Positions 52,043 to 60,224 are shown, counted from the first letter of the stretch. The stretch: DNA of 64,000 bases from Alteromonas pelagimontana (GCF_002499975.2 NZ_CP052766.1:3100001-3164000), one strand, 5' to 3'. Program-made: numbers and translations. The notes: generated by a model not told the origin, from the sequence alone.

Positions 52043-53562
52043 TAACTTTTGTCCTGATCTGTGACCACACAATTGCGACCGGAATGTTTTGCCTGATAAA
52101 GATGTTTATCAGCGCGTTCAAACACATCTTCCGGCGATTCATTGTTCTTAAAGCTGGCGCCGCCGAAAGATGCTGAAATGGAAATCTTTTCCTCTTTGAA
52201 CTTAAACGGAATTTTTTCCAGGGTAGTTCTCAATAATTCCAGTTTTTCTACCAATGCTGACGCATCTGTGCCGGGAAATAACAAGACAAATTCCTCGCCA
52301 CCCCAACGCGCGATAAAATCCTGCTCATCAAGGACGCTGCGAAAATGTTTGCCCACCACCTGCAGAGTTTTATCGCCTGCGGCATGGCCGAATTTATCAT
52401 TAATTGACTTAAAATGATCGAGATCGGCTATGGCTAAAGCCAAGGGTAGACCGCTTTGTTGCGCTAATTCGGCTTCCTGTTGCAGGCGATCATTGTAGGC
52501 CTGACGATTAGGTAATCGGGTGAGCGTATCGGTGTGACTGGAAATCAGTTGTTCAGCTAACTTACGCCGATAAAATTGCGTCTGCTTTTGCAAATGAACA
52601 AGCTGGCCCTGCATGGCGGTTAATAACGACATCAGCGCTTCCTGCTCTCTTTTTTCTGCTTCTTCCCGATGATCCAGCGACGAAGCAATAGTCGAAACGT
52701 GAGCCTGAGCCTGCTGCTTTAAAGTCTCTAGCGATGGACTCTGTTTTAATGCATCTTCAATAGAATCAAGCTGGGTTCTAATTTGATGATCGGTACGTTG
52801 GCGTGCGGCAAAACTTAGCTGTGACTGCTCAATGCTGGTGTTAACGTTTTTATTCAAAGAACCCAGCGCACTATGAAGGCTCTGTATCACTTTACCTGTT
52901 AAACTGGCTTCTGATAGCGAGTCATTCACTACCAGTCGGATAATCATGAGGCAAGACTTTAGCAATTCCTCTTCAGTCATCCCCTCAGCCAGCTTGCTGC
53001 GCAAATTCGCCAGTTGTTCATCATCTGGAAGTTTACTGGCATAGGTATCGATAAGCTGGTTTAATTCGGCAAGAATTGCTTTGTATAAATGATCAGAAGG
53101 CGGCTTGTCTTCAGGTCGCTTAACTGAATCATCAATATTATCTGGAAGTCTCTTAATATGAGAAAACAGGTTTGCAACCTCAACACACAGCGCCTGTAGC
53201 GCAAACAGATTAGCGATTGGCTGGTGTAGCGCCACCAGCACTTGCGCGCTTTTTTGTTTAACTTGAATGTCTTGCTTGAATACTGTTTGATACGCTTTTA
53301 CAGCTTGCTCTAGCTGTGAAACCGTATCGCCAGTATATTTTTTAATATTGGCCTGCGCAGATTGAATTTCTCTATTTAGCTTATTGATACTCAAAGCGGC
53401 CAACGTAAAATTAGGCTGGCCCGCCAAGTGCCCTCGCAAAATCTGTAATTCAGTGTCCAGTGGAGTCGAAAAACCTTCGTAAAACTTGGACAGGCGAGTA
53501 ATGGACTGCGCAAGAATTTCTCCATGTTGTTTTATGGATTGTAGTTGATTGGACTCCATCAC
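52042..53562 (-). CDS. Diguanylate cyclase with GGEEF active site
   Basis: 506 residues. Residues 1-330 are helical and coiled-coil rich without transmembrane segments, so it is probably cytosolic, with an unidentified sensory N-terminus. The C-terminal GGDEF domain (about 335-500) begins DTLTRLPNRQAYNDRL and has the active-site GGEEF at 421-425, with DLDHFKSINDKFGHAAGD before it. It should make cyclic di-GMP. The inhibitory-site position five residues before GGEEF reads DEQD instead of RxxD, so product feedback through a canonical I-site is not expected. A start at codon 2 (53559) is equally possible. Its stop overlaps the ppnN start. Confidence 0.93.
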   Translation of the reverse strand: MMESNQLQSIKQHGEILAQSITRLSKFYEGFSTPLDTELQILRGHLAGQPNFTLAALSINKLNREIQSAQANIKKYTGDTVSQLEQAVKAYQTVFKQDIQVKQKSAQVLVALHQPIANLFALQALCVEVANLFSHIKRLPDNIDDSVKRPEDKPPSDHLYKAILAELNQLIDTYASKLPDDEQLANLRSKLAEGMTEEELLKSCLMIIRLVVNDSLSEASLTGKVIQSLHSALGSLNKNVNTSIEQSQLSFAARQRTDHQIRTQLDSIEDALKQSPSLETLKQQAQAHVSTIASSLDHREEAEKREQEALMSLLTAMQGQLVHLQKQTQFYRRKLAEQLISSHTDTLTRLPNRQAYNDRLQQEAELAQQSGLPLALAIADLDHFKSINDKFGHAAGDKTLQVVGKHFRSVLDEQDFIARWGGEEFVLLFPGTDASALVEKLELLRTTLEKIPFKFKEEKISISASFGGASFKNNESPEDVFERADKHLYQAKHSGRNCVVTDQDKS

Positions 53563-53629
53563 TTTCCTTTCTGATTACTAACTGCCTGAGGGTCTCTGCT
53601 CCATTTGTGACGCAGAGCGTTAAATGCGC

Positions 53630-54478
53630 TTACTGCCTGGCAAGACGATGATTAGGATAGGGGAGCTCGAAATTCGAGCGAAATGGATTAATATCCAAGC
53701 CACCGCGACGGGTATAACGAGCGTACACCGTCAGCTTTTTCGGCTGACAGCGCGCCAGAATATCGCAAAAAATACGTTCTACGCATTGTTCATGAAACTC
53801 ATTGTGTTGACGGAATCCGATTAAATAGCGCAGTAGCGATTCTTCGTTAATCTTCTGCCCCTCATATTTAATAAGAATGCTTGCCCAATCCGGCTGGCTG
53901 GTAATAAGGCAGTTTGACTTTAGCAGATGGCTTATCAACGTCTCGGCGGCTGAGTCATCCTCACACCACAATGACTGATTCTCTGGCGTGTAGTTGGTTA
54001 CTTCAATATCGAGATCATCAATAACCTTGCCAGAAAACTCCTGTATTTTAAGACCGGTAAATTTCTCCGGCAGCACTACCGCCGCATAGACCTGCTCCCC
54101 GGCACAACCAGATAAATCTTTCGTCAAGGTTTGTTGTACCGATTCTACAGAGGAAAACCGGGTTTGGTTAAAACTGTTTAAATACAACTTAAACGACTTA
54201 GACTCAATAAGGTTTGGTGACGTAACCGGGACGCTGCACTCCAGCATCGCCACCTGCGGCTTTCCTTTTGCATTTAGCCAGGACAGTTCATAGCCTGTCC
54301 AAACATCACTGCCGGAAAAAGGAATGGCATCCTCATCTAGACCAATAGCATCTCTGCCCAAGGAACGCGGGACAGATTGAAGCAAGGCGGGGTTGTAAAC
54401 CGTCTCATATTCCACGGTCTTTCCCAGCGTTAAATGCGTTGGAAGTGTAAAGGTAGTTGAGCTGTTCATAATCACCAT
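53630..54478 (-). CDS. queF: NADPH-dependent 7-cyano-7-deazaguanine reductase
   Basis: Reduces preQ0 to preQ1 in queuosine tRNA modification. 282 residues, the long two-domain (YqcD) form. The catalytic Cys/Asp region is [16 protein letters not shown] (near 188-203), and the NADPH-binding E(S/L)[15 protein letters not shown] block is near 90-105. [10 protein letters not shown] and the C-terminal [14 protein letters not shown] are typical. ATG 54469, three codons in, is an alternative start. Divergent from syd, as in E. coli. Confidence 0.96.
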   Translation of the reverse strand: MVIMNSSTTFTLPTHLTLGKTVEYETVYNPALLQSVPRSLGRDAIGLDEDAIPFSGSDVWTGYELSWLNAKGKPQVAMLECSVPVTSPNLIESKSFKLYLNSFNQTRFSSVESVQQTLTKDLSGCAGEQVYAAVVLPEKFTGLKIQEFSGKVIDDLDIEVTNYTPENQSLWCEDDSAAETLISHLLKSNCLITSQPDWASILIKYEGQKINEESLLRYLIGFRQHNEFHEQCVERIFCDILARCQPKKLTVYARYTRRGGLDINPFRSNFELPYPNHRLARQ

Positions 54479-54586
54479 TTAAAAAATAGCAACCTCAGTC
54501 TCGTCGGTTTACGCTTAGCAGGTTGCTACGGAATTTTGTTACATACAATGATAACCTATTTTAACCGAAAACATGATGTTGCGAAT

Positions 54587-55144
54587 ATGACTAACCACGT
54601 ACTCACTCAAATAGATGCTTTTGTAGATGCAACCTTGAAGCTGGCGGAGGCTTCGCAAATGCCTTTGTTAATCCCGTACGACAGGGAATGGCTTTCTCCC
54701 TGTTATCAAAAAACTGGCGAACAGGATGCCATGGTCCCTTGGTTGCCAGCGCTACAACAGAAAAGCTGTTCATTCGACAATGTGGAAAAGGCGCTCGAGA
54801 TGGTGCTAAATGAACAGTATTGCCTTTATTTTACGCACTATTTTAGCAATAACTTGTTAGCTAGAGCGCCTCAGGGAGACTGCGAATTACTGCAGGTATG
54901 GAATGAAACAGATTTTTCACGCCTGCAGGAGAACTTAATTGGTCATCTGCTGATGAAAAAACGGCTAAAGCAGCCGCCTACACTTTTCTTCGGTTTAACC
55001 GATGACGAAGATTATATTTTGAGCGTGGATAACGCATCAGGCGAAGTCGTGCTGGAAAGGGTGGGTAAGGTGCCAGAGCGATCTCTTGCCCCTGATTTGG
55101 CTACCTTCCTGGCAGAACTCTCGCCCAGACTTGGAGTCCGTTAA
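54587..55144 (+). CDS. syd: SecY-interacting protein Syd
   Basis: Peripheral cytoplasmic protein that binds SecY and affects translocon stability in E. coli. 185 residues from ATG 54587; 17 upstream in-frame codons are not conserved. The family core is seen in LLQVWNETDFSRLQENLIGHLLMKKRLKQPPTLFFGLTDDEDYILSVDNASGEVVLERVG (about 105-165) and LATFLAELSPRL at the end. It is divergent from queF with about 108 bases between them. Confidence 0.93.
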   Translation: MTNHVLTQIDAFVDATLKLAEASQMPLLIPYDREWLSPCYQKTGEQDAMVPWLPALQQKSCSFDNVEKALEMVLNEQYCLYFTHYFSNNLLARAPQGDCELLQVWNETDFSRLQENLIGHLLMKKRLKQPPTLFFGLTDDEDYILSVDNASGEVVLERVGKVPERSLAPDLATFLAELSPRLGVR

Positions 55145-55244
55145 AATTTGCTTTATTCAACGGACCATATTCCGTTAAGGCTCGCTCGTTCGCGTTGCGA
55201 ACCGGGTTGTGGCTGGACAAAGTTCAAGGCTAAAATCAGAGTTT

Positions 55245-55538
55245 CTAGCTGGAGGCAATATTATCGAGACGCTCTTCTAGCGCTGCCACTGCGGATTCAA
55301 GACGTTCAACCTGCTTTTCGAGCGCAGCGATCCTGTTGGCATCTTTCGATATTTTTACCTTGCTGTCATCGGATTGTTTACTGCCACCGGCATTAAACCG
55401 TCGAATTGCTTCAATTGCTGTGGTGACCGATATCTTCATCGGGGCTTTGCCCCGCAGCAACGCAACGCTCGGTTGCTGGCCATCTTGTTGCAACTGATGG
55501 CAAATCATCAACAATTTTTGAATGGAATCCTGATCCAC
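55245..55538 (-). CDS. Small coiled-coil protein of unknown function
   Basis: 97 residues from GTG 55538 (GGGAAT about 10 bases upstream); an ATG 12 codons upstream (55574) would add a hydrophobic stretch that is less likely to be genuine. The N-terminal half (SIQKLLMICHQLQQDGQQPSVALLRGKAPMKISVTTAIEAIRRF) reads as a helical, possibly winged-helix/KfrA-like domain. The C-terminal half (about 65-95, NRIAALEKQVERLESAVAALEERL) is a clear heptad coiled coil. I do not know the family. It converges with syd across about 100 bases. Confidence 0.65.
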   Translation of the reverse strand: MDQDSIQKLLMICHQLQQDGQQPSVALLRGKAPMKISVTTAIEAIRRFNAGGSKQSDDSKVKISKDANRIAALEKQVERLESAVAALEERLDNIASS

Positions 55539-55574
55539 GATAGTAATTCCCAAACAGAATAAAATAGCAAGCAT

Positions 55575-56134
55575 AGCGGAACCTATTGCTAAAACAAACG
55601 CATAATCTCAGTCCGCAGAAACTGTTGACTACTTGGTAGGGCCGAAAGAGCAAACTTGCGGATGGTAAAACACCGAGTGATGACCGTTTAAATTTTTCGA
55701 GGGAAAGGGTAAGAGCATGAGTGATTAAAAATCCAGCAGTCTCAAGGAATAAGCAAAACTTCTCATCAGAAACGCCGTAAAATCATCGCTGATGGCTCTG
55801 CTGGAGCATCCATGCTCCATAAGTTCGGCTAAGAATTCTTCACTTATGGCTTAAAAACCATTCGCGATCTCTCCTGGTCCTCCGAAGGAGATTTATCACT
55901 GGTTAAAGTTTTACGTTATCTTCATTAGAATGAGTGTAAGTTACAGTTGCGTAACTTTTGAGTTTCTCGCCATTTTAGCTATTTCTTAGCTTGTTTGACC
56001 TGTCGATTATTCAAAAAATAGCAGAGGCTAAGGCACAAGTGTAATAATATCAAGGGGATATAGAGTTGGCCTCTAAATTGATTGTATGGCGTTAATAATC
56101 ACGATAAACAAACCGAAAAAAAATTAAGGATGAA
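55575..56134. other. Intergenic region with repeat copy 2, upstream of the DUF3192 lipoprotein gene
   Basis: No gene seen. The repeat at 55770-55845 occupies the middle. Before it, 55676-55760 keeps short matches (GTGATGACC, GCATGAGTGA) to the sequence before repeat copy 1. After it, CTCTCCTGGTCCTCCGAAGG includes a small GGTCCTCCGAAGGAG-type inverted motif. An AAGGATG ribosome site precedes the DUF3192 start at 56135. Confidence 0.4.
55770..55845 (+). repeat. Dispersed palindromic intergenic repeat, copy 2
   Basis: Nearly identical to 28911-28985 over about 76 bases, same orientation, with the same perfect palindrome TGGAGCATCCATGCTCCA (55802-55819) and AAGTTCGGCTAAG block. Located between the small coiled-coil gene and the DUF3192 lipoprotein gene. 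Confidence 0.8.
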
Positions 56135-56497
56135 ATGATGAAACACTGCGTGTTGATACTGGCTTTACTGGCACCTATAGCTCTTTCAGGTTGTGTTATT
56201 TCAGTTGGAGGTGACGAAGGGAATTATAGCTCTGACTGGGAAGATAGAGAGTTCAATAACCGCCAGCATATCTCGAAGCTGCAAGAAGATATGAGCTATG
56301 AATCGGTAGTTCAGAAAATGGGCGTTGCGGACTTCAATGAATTGCATCAAAAGGAGGACGGCGTCTATCGAATTCTTTTCTACCGCACGCAGCGCACGAT
56401 GGATGACGGTGTCACTACTAAAGATGAGTGCACTCCACTTGTTTTCAAAAACGGTAGCTTAGTCGGTTGGGGCGACAGCGCCTACGCTCGAATTTAA
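56135..56497 (+). CDS. DUF3192 lipoprotein
   Basis: 120 residues. Signal peptide with lipobox LSGC (acylated Cys near 20), so it is a lipoprotein, probably of the outer membrane (residues after Cys are Val-Ile, no Asp at +2). The mature domain matches the DUF3192 protein at 50220-50594 (HISKL, YRILFYRTQ, DDGVTTKDECTPLVF, WGDSAYA). Adjacent ATG codons at 56135 and 56138 follow an AAGGA site. Function unknown. It stands alone, followed by a hairpin. Confidence 0.85.
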   Translation: MMKHCVLILALLAPIALSGCVISVGGDEGNYSSDWEDREFNNRQHISKLQEDMSYESVVQKMGVADFNELHQKEDGVYRILFYRTQRTMDDGVTTKDECTPLVFKNGSLVGWGDSAYARI

Positions 56498-56509
56498 GTT
56501 ACTCTGTTC

Positions 56510-56536
56510 GGCAGACGTTCTGTACTTACGTCTGCC
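56510..56536 (+). terminator. Possible terminator after the DUF3192 lipoprotein gene
   Basis: A perfect 8-bp stem GGCAGACG/CGTCTGCC with an 11-base loop, 12 bases after the stop codon, followed by TATGCTTTTCC. Confidence 0.6.
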
Positions 56537-56671
56537 TATGCTTTTCCTAGCTCCCTCGTCTTTTACTTCTTGTTAACGCTATTGGGTTCTTAATATACTG
56601 TTGTTGTCGTGCCAGCTTTGTTGATGACTGATATTGCAGAAGTCTTTGCGTTTAAACGTATACTTAACCCC

Positions 56672-56697
56672 AACTCGGCTAAGCAACCTTCACTTAT
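56672..56697 (+). repeat. Possible fragment of the dispersed repeat, copy 3
   Basis: AACTCGGCTAAG followed by a TTCACTT block resembles the right-hand part of copies 1 and 2, and the later ACGATCTCTCC also recurs after copy 2 (GCGATCTCTCC). The palindrome itself is missing. Otherwise the 56537-56807 gap shows only an AT-rich stretch and a GGATAGGGAG ribosome site before the acetyltransferase gene. Confidence 0.4.
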
Positions 56698-56807
56698 TGC
56701 GCGTAAACGTTCACGATCTCTCCCATGAGATCCTCATGATGAAGTTGAACATAAAATTTATTTTAATCTATGCTTAAAACACAAATTGATTAGGATAGGG
56801 AGACACC

Positions 56808-57452
56808 ATGTCTGGCGTTGTAACCACTGAAGAAAACATTGAAAATGTTAAAGCGGTTTATTTAAGCGCTGATGATTTAAAAGTTGCTGCATCAATTTTA
56901 TATAATGCTTACTTTGACGATCCTCTTTTCATGGATATTTTTCAGGCGGAAAGAGAAGGATATGAAAGTCGTCTGCGGTCAGCAATTCGGGAGGAACTCA
57001 CCGCGTTTTGGGATGCTAAACAGCCAATGATTGGTCTGTTTGATGATTCGCGAATACTTTCTGTCGCTTGTTTAACCCGGCCGTGCGTTGCCTTCAGTTC
57101 TGGCCGGTTTTGGCACTGGCGGTTGAAGATGTTATTGACGGCAGGACTCTTTGGAACCAGACAAATGGTAGAAAAGGAAGAAAAAGTTCGCGCTTGTATG
57201 CCTGCGACTAAATACCATATGCTGTCCTTCATTGCTGTTCATCCCGATCATCAGCACCACGGTCTAGGGCACCAGTTAATGGGCGCAATCGACAGCGTTT
57301 TAGAAGATGAAGTTGACAGTGAAGGGGTGGGGGTATTTGTCACTGTTCCTAAGTACCGCAGCTTCTTTGAGCATGGGAATTATGAATTGATTTGTAAGTT
57401 GGAAGTTGGTCAGGTTTCAGGTGAAATTATGTTTAAAAGGCGTTCCGGCTGA
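56808..57452 (+). CDS. GNAT-family N-acetyltransferase
   Basis: 214 residues. The C-terminal GNAT core has the acetyl-CoA binding motif A as SFIAVHPDHQHHGLGHQLMGAI (about 143-164; Q-X2-G-X-G type) followed by GVFVTVPKYRSFFEHGNYELI. The N-terminal half (LSADDLKVAASILYNAYFDDPLF) fits the family's first helix. Substrate unknown. It has a good GGATAGGGAG ribosome site and no operon partner; the CsrB-type RNA gene lies just downstream, with the GacA-like box about 60 bases after the stop codon. Confidence 0.88.
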   Translation: MSGVVTTEENIENVKAVYLSADDLKVAASILYNAYFDDPLFMDIFQAEREGYESRLRSAIREELTAFWDAKQPMIGLFDDSRILSVACLTRPCVAFSSGRFWHWRLKMLLTAGLFGTRQMVEKEEKVRACMPATKYHMLSFIAVHPDHQHHGLGHQLMGAIDSVLEDEVDSEGVGVFVTVPKYRSFFEHGNYELICKLEVGQVSGEIMFKRRSG

Positions 57453-57513
57453 TTTCCGGTAAAACCCATTTGTATAGGTTTTTTCCCTCATTTTTCCCAT
57501 TCACCCAAAAGTT

Positions 57514-57531
57514 TGTACGACATTTCCTACA
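57514..57531 (+). promoter_or_regulatory. Predicted GacA/UvrY binding site upstream of csrB
   Basis: TGTACGACATTTCCTACA matches the GacA/UvrY consensus TGTAAG-N6-CTTACA at ten of twelve defined positions with exact spacing. It lies about 170-187 bases before the predicted RNA start, the distance typical of csrB/rsm upstream activating sites. Confidence 0.8.
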
Positions 57532-57687
57532 TTGTTGTAAGAGTTTTTGGCCTTTTTCATGAAACTGAATGTGCAATCGTAGATGAAATGGCTGATTTTA
57601 CAAGGTTTTTCCTAAACCTCACTTCTTCCCCCACAATAGTTTCCTAAATCACCTGTAAATGTACATCGCAAAGAATCTAGAGCTGCG

Positions 57688-57696
57688 TAATATAGT
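57688..57696 (+). promoter_or_regulatory. Predicted -10 region of csrB
   Basis: TAATATAGT gives two overlapping -10 candidates (TAATAT, TATAGT), with the RNA start expected near 57700-57703. No good -35 is visible, consistent with a promoter that needs an activator. Confidence 0.6.
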
Positions 57697-57700
57697 CGTT

Positions 57701-58226
57701 GTCACAGGGAAACACGACGAGTCAGGAAGACACACGGAAACACCCAGGACAACCTAAGGAATGGGAATATCAACGCAGGACGGTTGATGTCAAGGAGCTC
57801 AAGGAAACGGATAACAGTCAGGATGACTGCGAAGGACAACTTCAGGATGAAGCATACTGTATCAGGATGTGCAGTGTCAGGACGAAAAGGATACGAGCAG
57901 GGATATCGGCAGGACAAGTCCATTGATGGAGAATGCTACATTGCGGATGTGTAGTCATAAAAGGATTCATGGAAAAGGGAAGGTAGTCAGGATGACTGTA
58001 AAGGACAACTTCAGGATGAAGAATGCGCCACGCAGGATGTGTCGTTAAATCAGGGAACAAAGGAAAGGGATCTGCTTAGGGATGAGTAGCTCACGGAGGA
58101 TATCGTGAGTCAAGAAGGAAAGGGGCGTATAAGGATTTGGATCGGGATGATTTTAGTCGCAATGGAACGCTGAGAAGGACGCTCAAAATTCAAGAAAAGC
58201 GATAGCCTCAGGCTACCGCTTTTTTT
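57701..58226 (+). ncRNA. csrB: CsrB-family regulatory RNA (CsrA-sequestering)
   Basis: About 525 bases with no protein-coding frame but about 39 GGA triplets, more than 20 of them AGGA and many in CAGGATG/AAGGAC contexts with short flanking inverted bases (GTCAGGATGAC, CTTCAGGATGAAG, CACGGAGGATATCGTG). This is the hallmark of CsrB/CsrC RNAs, which bind many CsrA dimers through hairpin-loop GGA motifs. It ends in a strong intrinsic terminator, has a GacA/UvrY-like box upstream, and lies in the syd-yqcC neighbourhood where E. coli csrB lies. A block of about 35 bases, GTCAGGATGACTG...AAGGACAACTTCAGGATGAAG, occurs twice (57817 and 57986), showing growth by internal duplication. The 5' end is approximate. 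Confidence 0.93.
58195..58226 (+). terminator. Terminator of csrB
   Basis: A 12-bp stem with one A/C mismatch (AAAAGCG-A-TAGCC / GGCTA-C-CGCTTTT), a 3-base loop and seven T. Confidence 0.93.
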
Positions 58227-58288
58227 GATGCATAAAAAAGATTCTCTATGACTGGAGCGGTAATACCCCGGAGTCTTGTATGCTATCG

Positions 58289-58594
58289 CTAATTCACGCG
58301 ATAGGGGGGAAGATGGGTTCGTATCACTTTTTTTCCAATCATTTCCATTTCGCCAGCATATCTGTCTTCGCCGTTACCTGAAAATTCAAATATAAAAACG
58401 GAAAACCAGTCCATCTTGCCATACTTGAAAGTGGGTTTGGTACTCTTTCTGGCAATGGATAAAACTTGCAGACCGTGGGTTTCGCAATAGCGGTTAACAT
58501 GTTGATAGGCCTGCTCCGAAATACTTCTTATCCGCCAGAACTGCATGCCGATTAATCCTATCAGTAACAAAAGCGTAACTTCGCCCAGTGTCAT
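58289..58594 (-). CDS. DUF3301 small membrane protein
   Basis: 101 residues: N-terminal transmembrane helix (about 4-20), then a soluble domain with AYQHVNRYCETHGLQVLSIA and FSVFIFEFSGNGEDRYAGEMEM. I recognise the DUF3301 pattern, found in Vibrio, Shewanella and relatives, function unknown. It overlaps the preceding DUF3549 gene by 4 bases (ATGA) and converges on the csrB terminator. Confidence 0.85.
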   Translation of the reverse strand: MTLGEVTLLLLIGLIGMQFWRIRSISEQAYQHVNRYCETHGLQVLSIARKSTKPTFKYGKMDWFSVFIFEFSGNGEDRYAGEMEMIGKKVIRTHLPPYRVN

Positions 58595-59652
58595 AATGTT
58601 TGCTCTTGCTGTGTGTGGCTGAATAGACCACCAATGGCTTTTGCAAGAAGGTCGCTTCGCGTGGGCGAACGCAACAGGCTCAGTACCTTGCCTCGCAATT
58701 GAGGAATCTGTACGAGATCTGAGAAAAAACCTTTAAATAGCAATCCTTGATGTCCTTGATTGTCGTCCAACTCAGCAGCTCGCTCGAAGAATAACTGGAG
58801 CAGTTGCTCGTCAAACTGGTTGTAATGACGTGCTGCCACAACGCTTAAGGTGTCAACATCGCTCAATGTAGTTTCTGAAAGCAAATTGTACAGGACGTCC
58901 CGTAATTTTTGAGACGGCGTTAAAGATGAAAGCCCTCGCAAAGCAGCTAAATCTGGTCGTTTGGGATTGGCGGGAGTTAATCCTTTTGCTAGGTGAGCAT
59001 AGAATTCCACCTCTACCGCCTCGTTAATCAATACGCTTTCAGCTGCTTGCATAAGCGCAATTTGAAAATCGCTGGCGCAGGCTGAGAGATTGCCAGCAAC
59101 GAGATGTGCTTCGTGATCCTCTGATAACCTGACTGCGAAGTCAGCGATACCCTGCACAGGGAGATTCTTCCAGTCGTGCGCCGCCGGATCGCTAATGTAC
59201 TGTGTAACCTGTTCTATCGCCGGGTGTGAGGGTAACCGAAGGTGCAGGCGAGTATGAGCATTAAACTGTGCCATGGTTAAATGTCCCGGCACAAAGGAAT
59301 AAGGATTATCCGGAAGAGTTTGCTGATTGTCACTGGTGAGGCTTTCCCCTACTGCCTCGATAATGATTTGCAAAAAATGATTTCGGGAGGCTGCAATGAT
59401 CAAGCCCTGCTCGTCCAATGGTAACTTGATAAACCAGATATAATGCTGGTTAGCCTGTTGCCCATTCCAGAAAACGATACCAAACCAGCCGTATTGTTGG
59501 CGGGGCCGGGGAGCCGGTACCTGGGCATTTTCAATATCGAGAAAAGTCTGGGAATCCAGAGGAAAAATTCCGCGGCCTAAATCGAAAATACGGAAGTTTG
59601 TACCAGCGTGAAGAAGAAATTCGCTGATGGAATGAATAGAAGATGCGCTCAT
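58591..59652 (-). CDS. DUF3549 protein
   Basis: 353 residues, no signal peptide or membrane helix, so probably cytosolic. The N-terminal part (SISEFLLHAGTNFRIFDLGRGIFPLD, about 8-33, then YGWFGIVFWN and YIWFIKLPLDEQGLI) and the helical-repeat C-terminal half fit DUF3549, which in marine gammaproteobacteria pairs with DUF3301 next to yqcC-truC. Function unknown. Divergent from yqcC. Confidence 0.85.
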   Translation of the reverse strand: MSASSIHSISEFLLHAGTNFRIFDLGRGIFPLDSQTFLDIENAQVPAPRPRQQYGWFGIVFWNGQQANQHYIWFIKLPLDEQGLIIAASRNHFLQIIIEAVGESLTSDNQQTLPDNPYSFVPGHLTMAQFNAHTRLHLRLPSHPAIEQVTQYISDPAAHDWKNLPVQGIADFAVRLSEDHEAHLVAGNLSACASDFQIALMQAAESVLINEAVEVEFYAHLAKGLTPANPKRPDLAALRGLSSLTPSQKLRDVLYNLLSETTLSDVDTLSVVAARHYNQFDEQLLQLFFERAAELDDNQGHQGLLFKGFFSDLVQIPQLRGKVLSLLRSPTRSDLLAKAIGGLFSHTQQEQTL

Positions 59653-59846
59653 TGTCTCTGCTGACCCGTTTGGAAAGAGACGGTATTCTAACCATGCCTC
59701 TGCGTATTTGCTACCAGGGAGAGATAGCGAATGATTTTTACAGCGTTTCGGATGAGAAATTTCGTTTATTTCCTGTAACTGCTGAATGTTTATTCATTCA
59801 TGCTCTTGCTCCGTACTTGCTACCCACCATTATTTCTGTAAAGTCA

Positions 59847-59855
59847 TGGTATACT
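59847..59855 (+). promoter_or_regulatory. Extended -10 promoter of yqcC-truC
   Basis: TGGTATACT is an extended -10 (TG-N-TATACT), which places the transcript start near 59862, about 18 bases before the TTG start of yqcC. No good -35, as often with extended -10 promoters. Confidence 0.6.
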
Positions 59856-59879
59856 GATTCGCATTTACTGCTAACTAAG

Positions 59880-60224
59880 TTGCAAGTAGTCGTGGCGAAT
59901 TACCCTATTTTACAGAGTCAACTTAAGGCTCTGGAACAATTATTAACGTCCCGGGATCTATGGTCGGATGCTGCACCCACAGCGCAAGCTCTTGCCAGTA
60001 ATCAACCTTTTTCCTGTGATACGCTACGTTTCGAACAATGGCTGCAATTTATATTCATTCCCCGGTTCAAACAGCTGCTTACAAATGGTGAAGCGCTTCC
60101 CAATGCCATGGCCCTGGCGCCAATGGCTGAAATGTCTTTACCTGATCACCCAGACGTTATTGAACAATTGAAGTGTTTAGATGCGCAGGTGAAGTTAACG
60201 CAGGATCAAAATGGAAAATATTGA
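59880..60224 (+). CDS. yqcC: YqcC family protein
   Basis: About 114 residues from TTG 59880 (GTG 59892 also possible; no ATG fits). The frame is open far upstream to about 59643, but a promoter-like extended -10 at 59847-59855 and the usual family length (about 109) argue that translation starts after it. The domain matches E. coli YqcC: LKALEQLLTSRDLW, NQPFSCDTLRFEQWLQFIFIPRFKQLL and ALAPMAEMSLPDHPDV. Small cytosolic protein of unknown function. It overlaps truC by 14 bases, the E. coli gene order. Confidence 0.82.
   Translation: MQVVVANYPILQSQLKALEQLLTSRDLWSDAAPTAQALASNQPFSCDTLRFEQWLQFIFIPRFKQLLTNGEALPNAMALAPMAEMSLPDHPDVIEQLKCLDAQVKLTQDQNGKY

Noticed and set aside
57699..58060. Short reading frames on both strands (72-75 codons)
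   Set aside because: They lie within the GGA-rich CsrB-type RNA, have no ribosome sites and reflect the repeated motif rather than coding.
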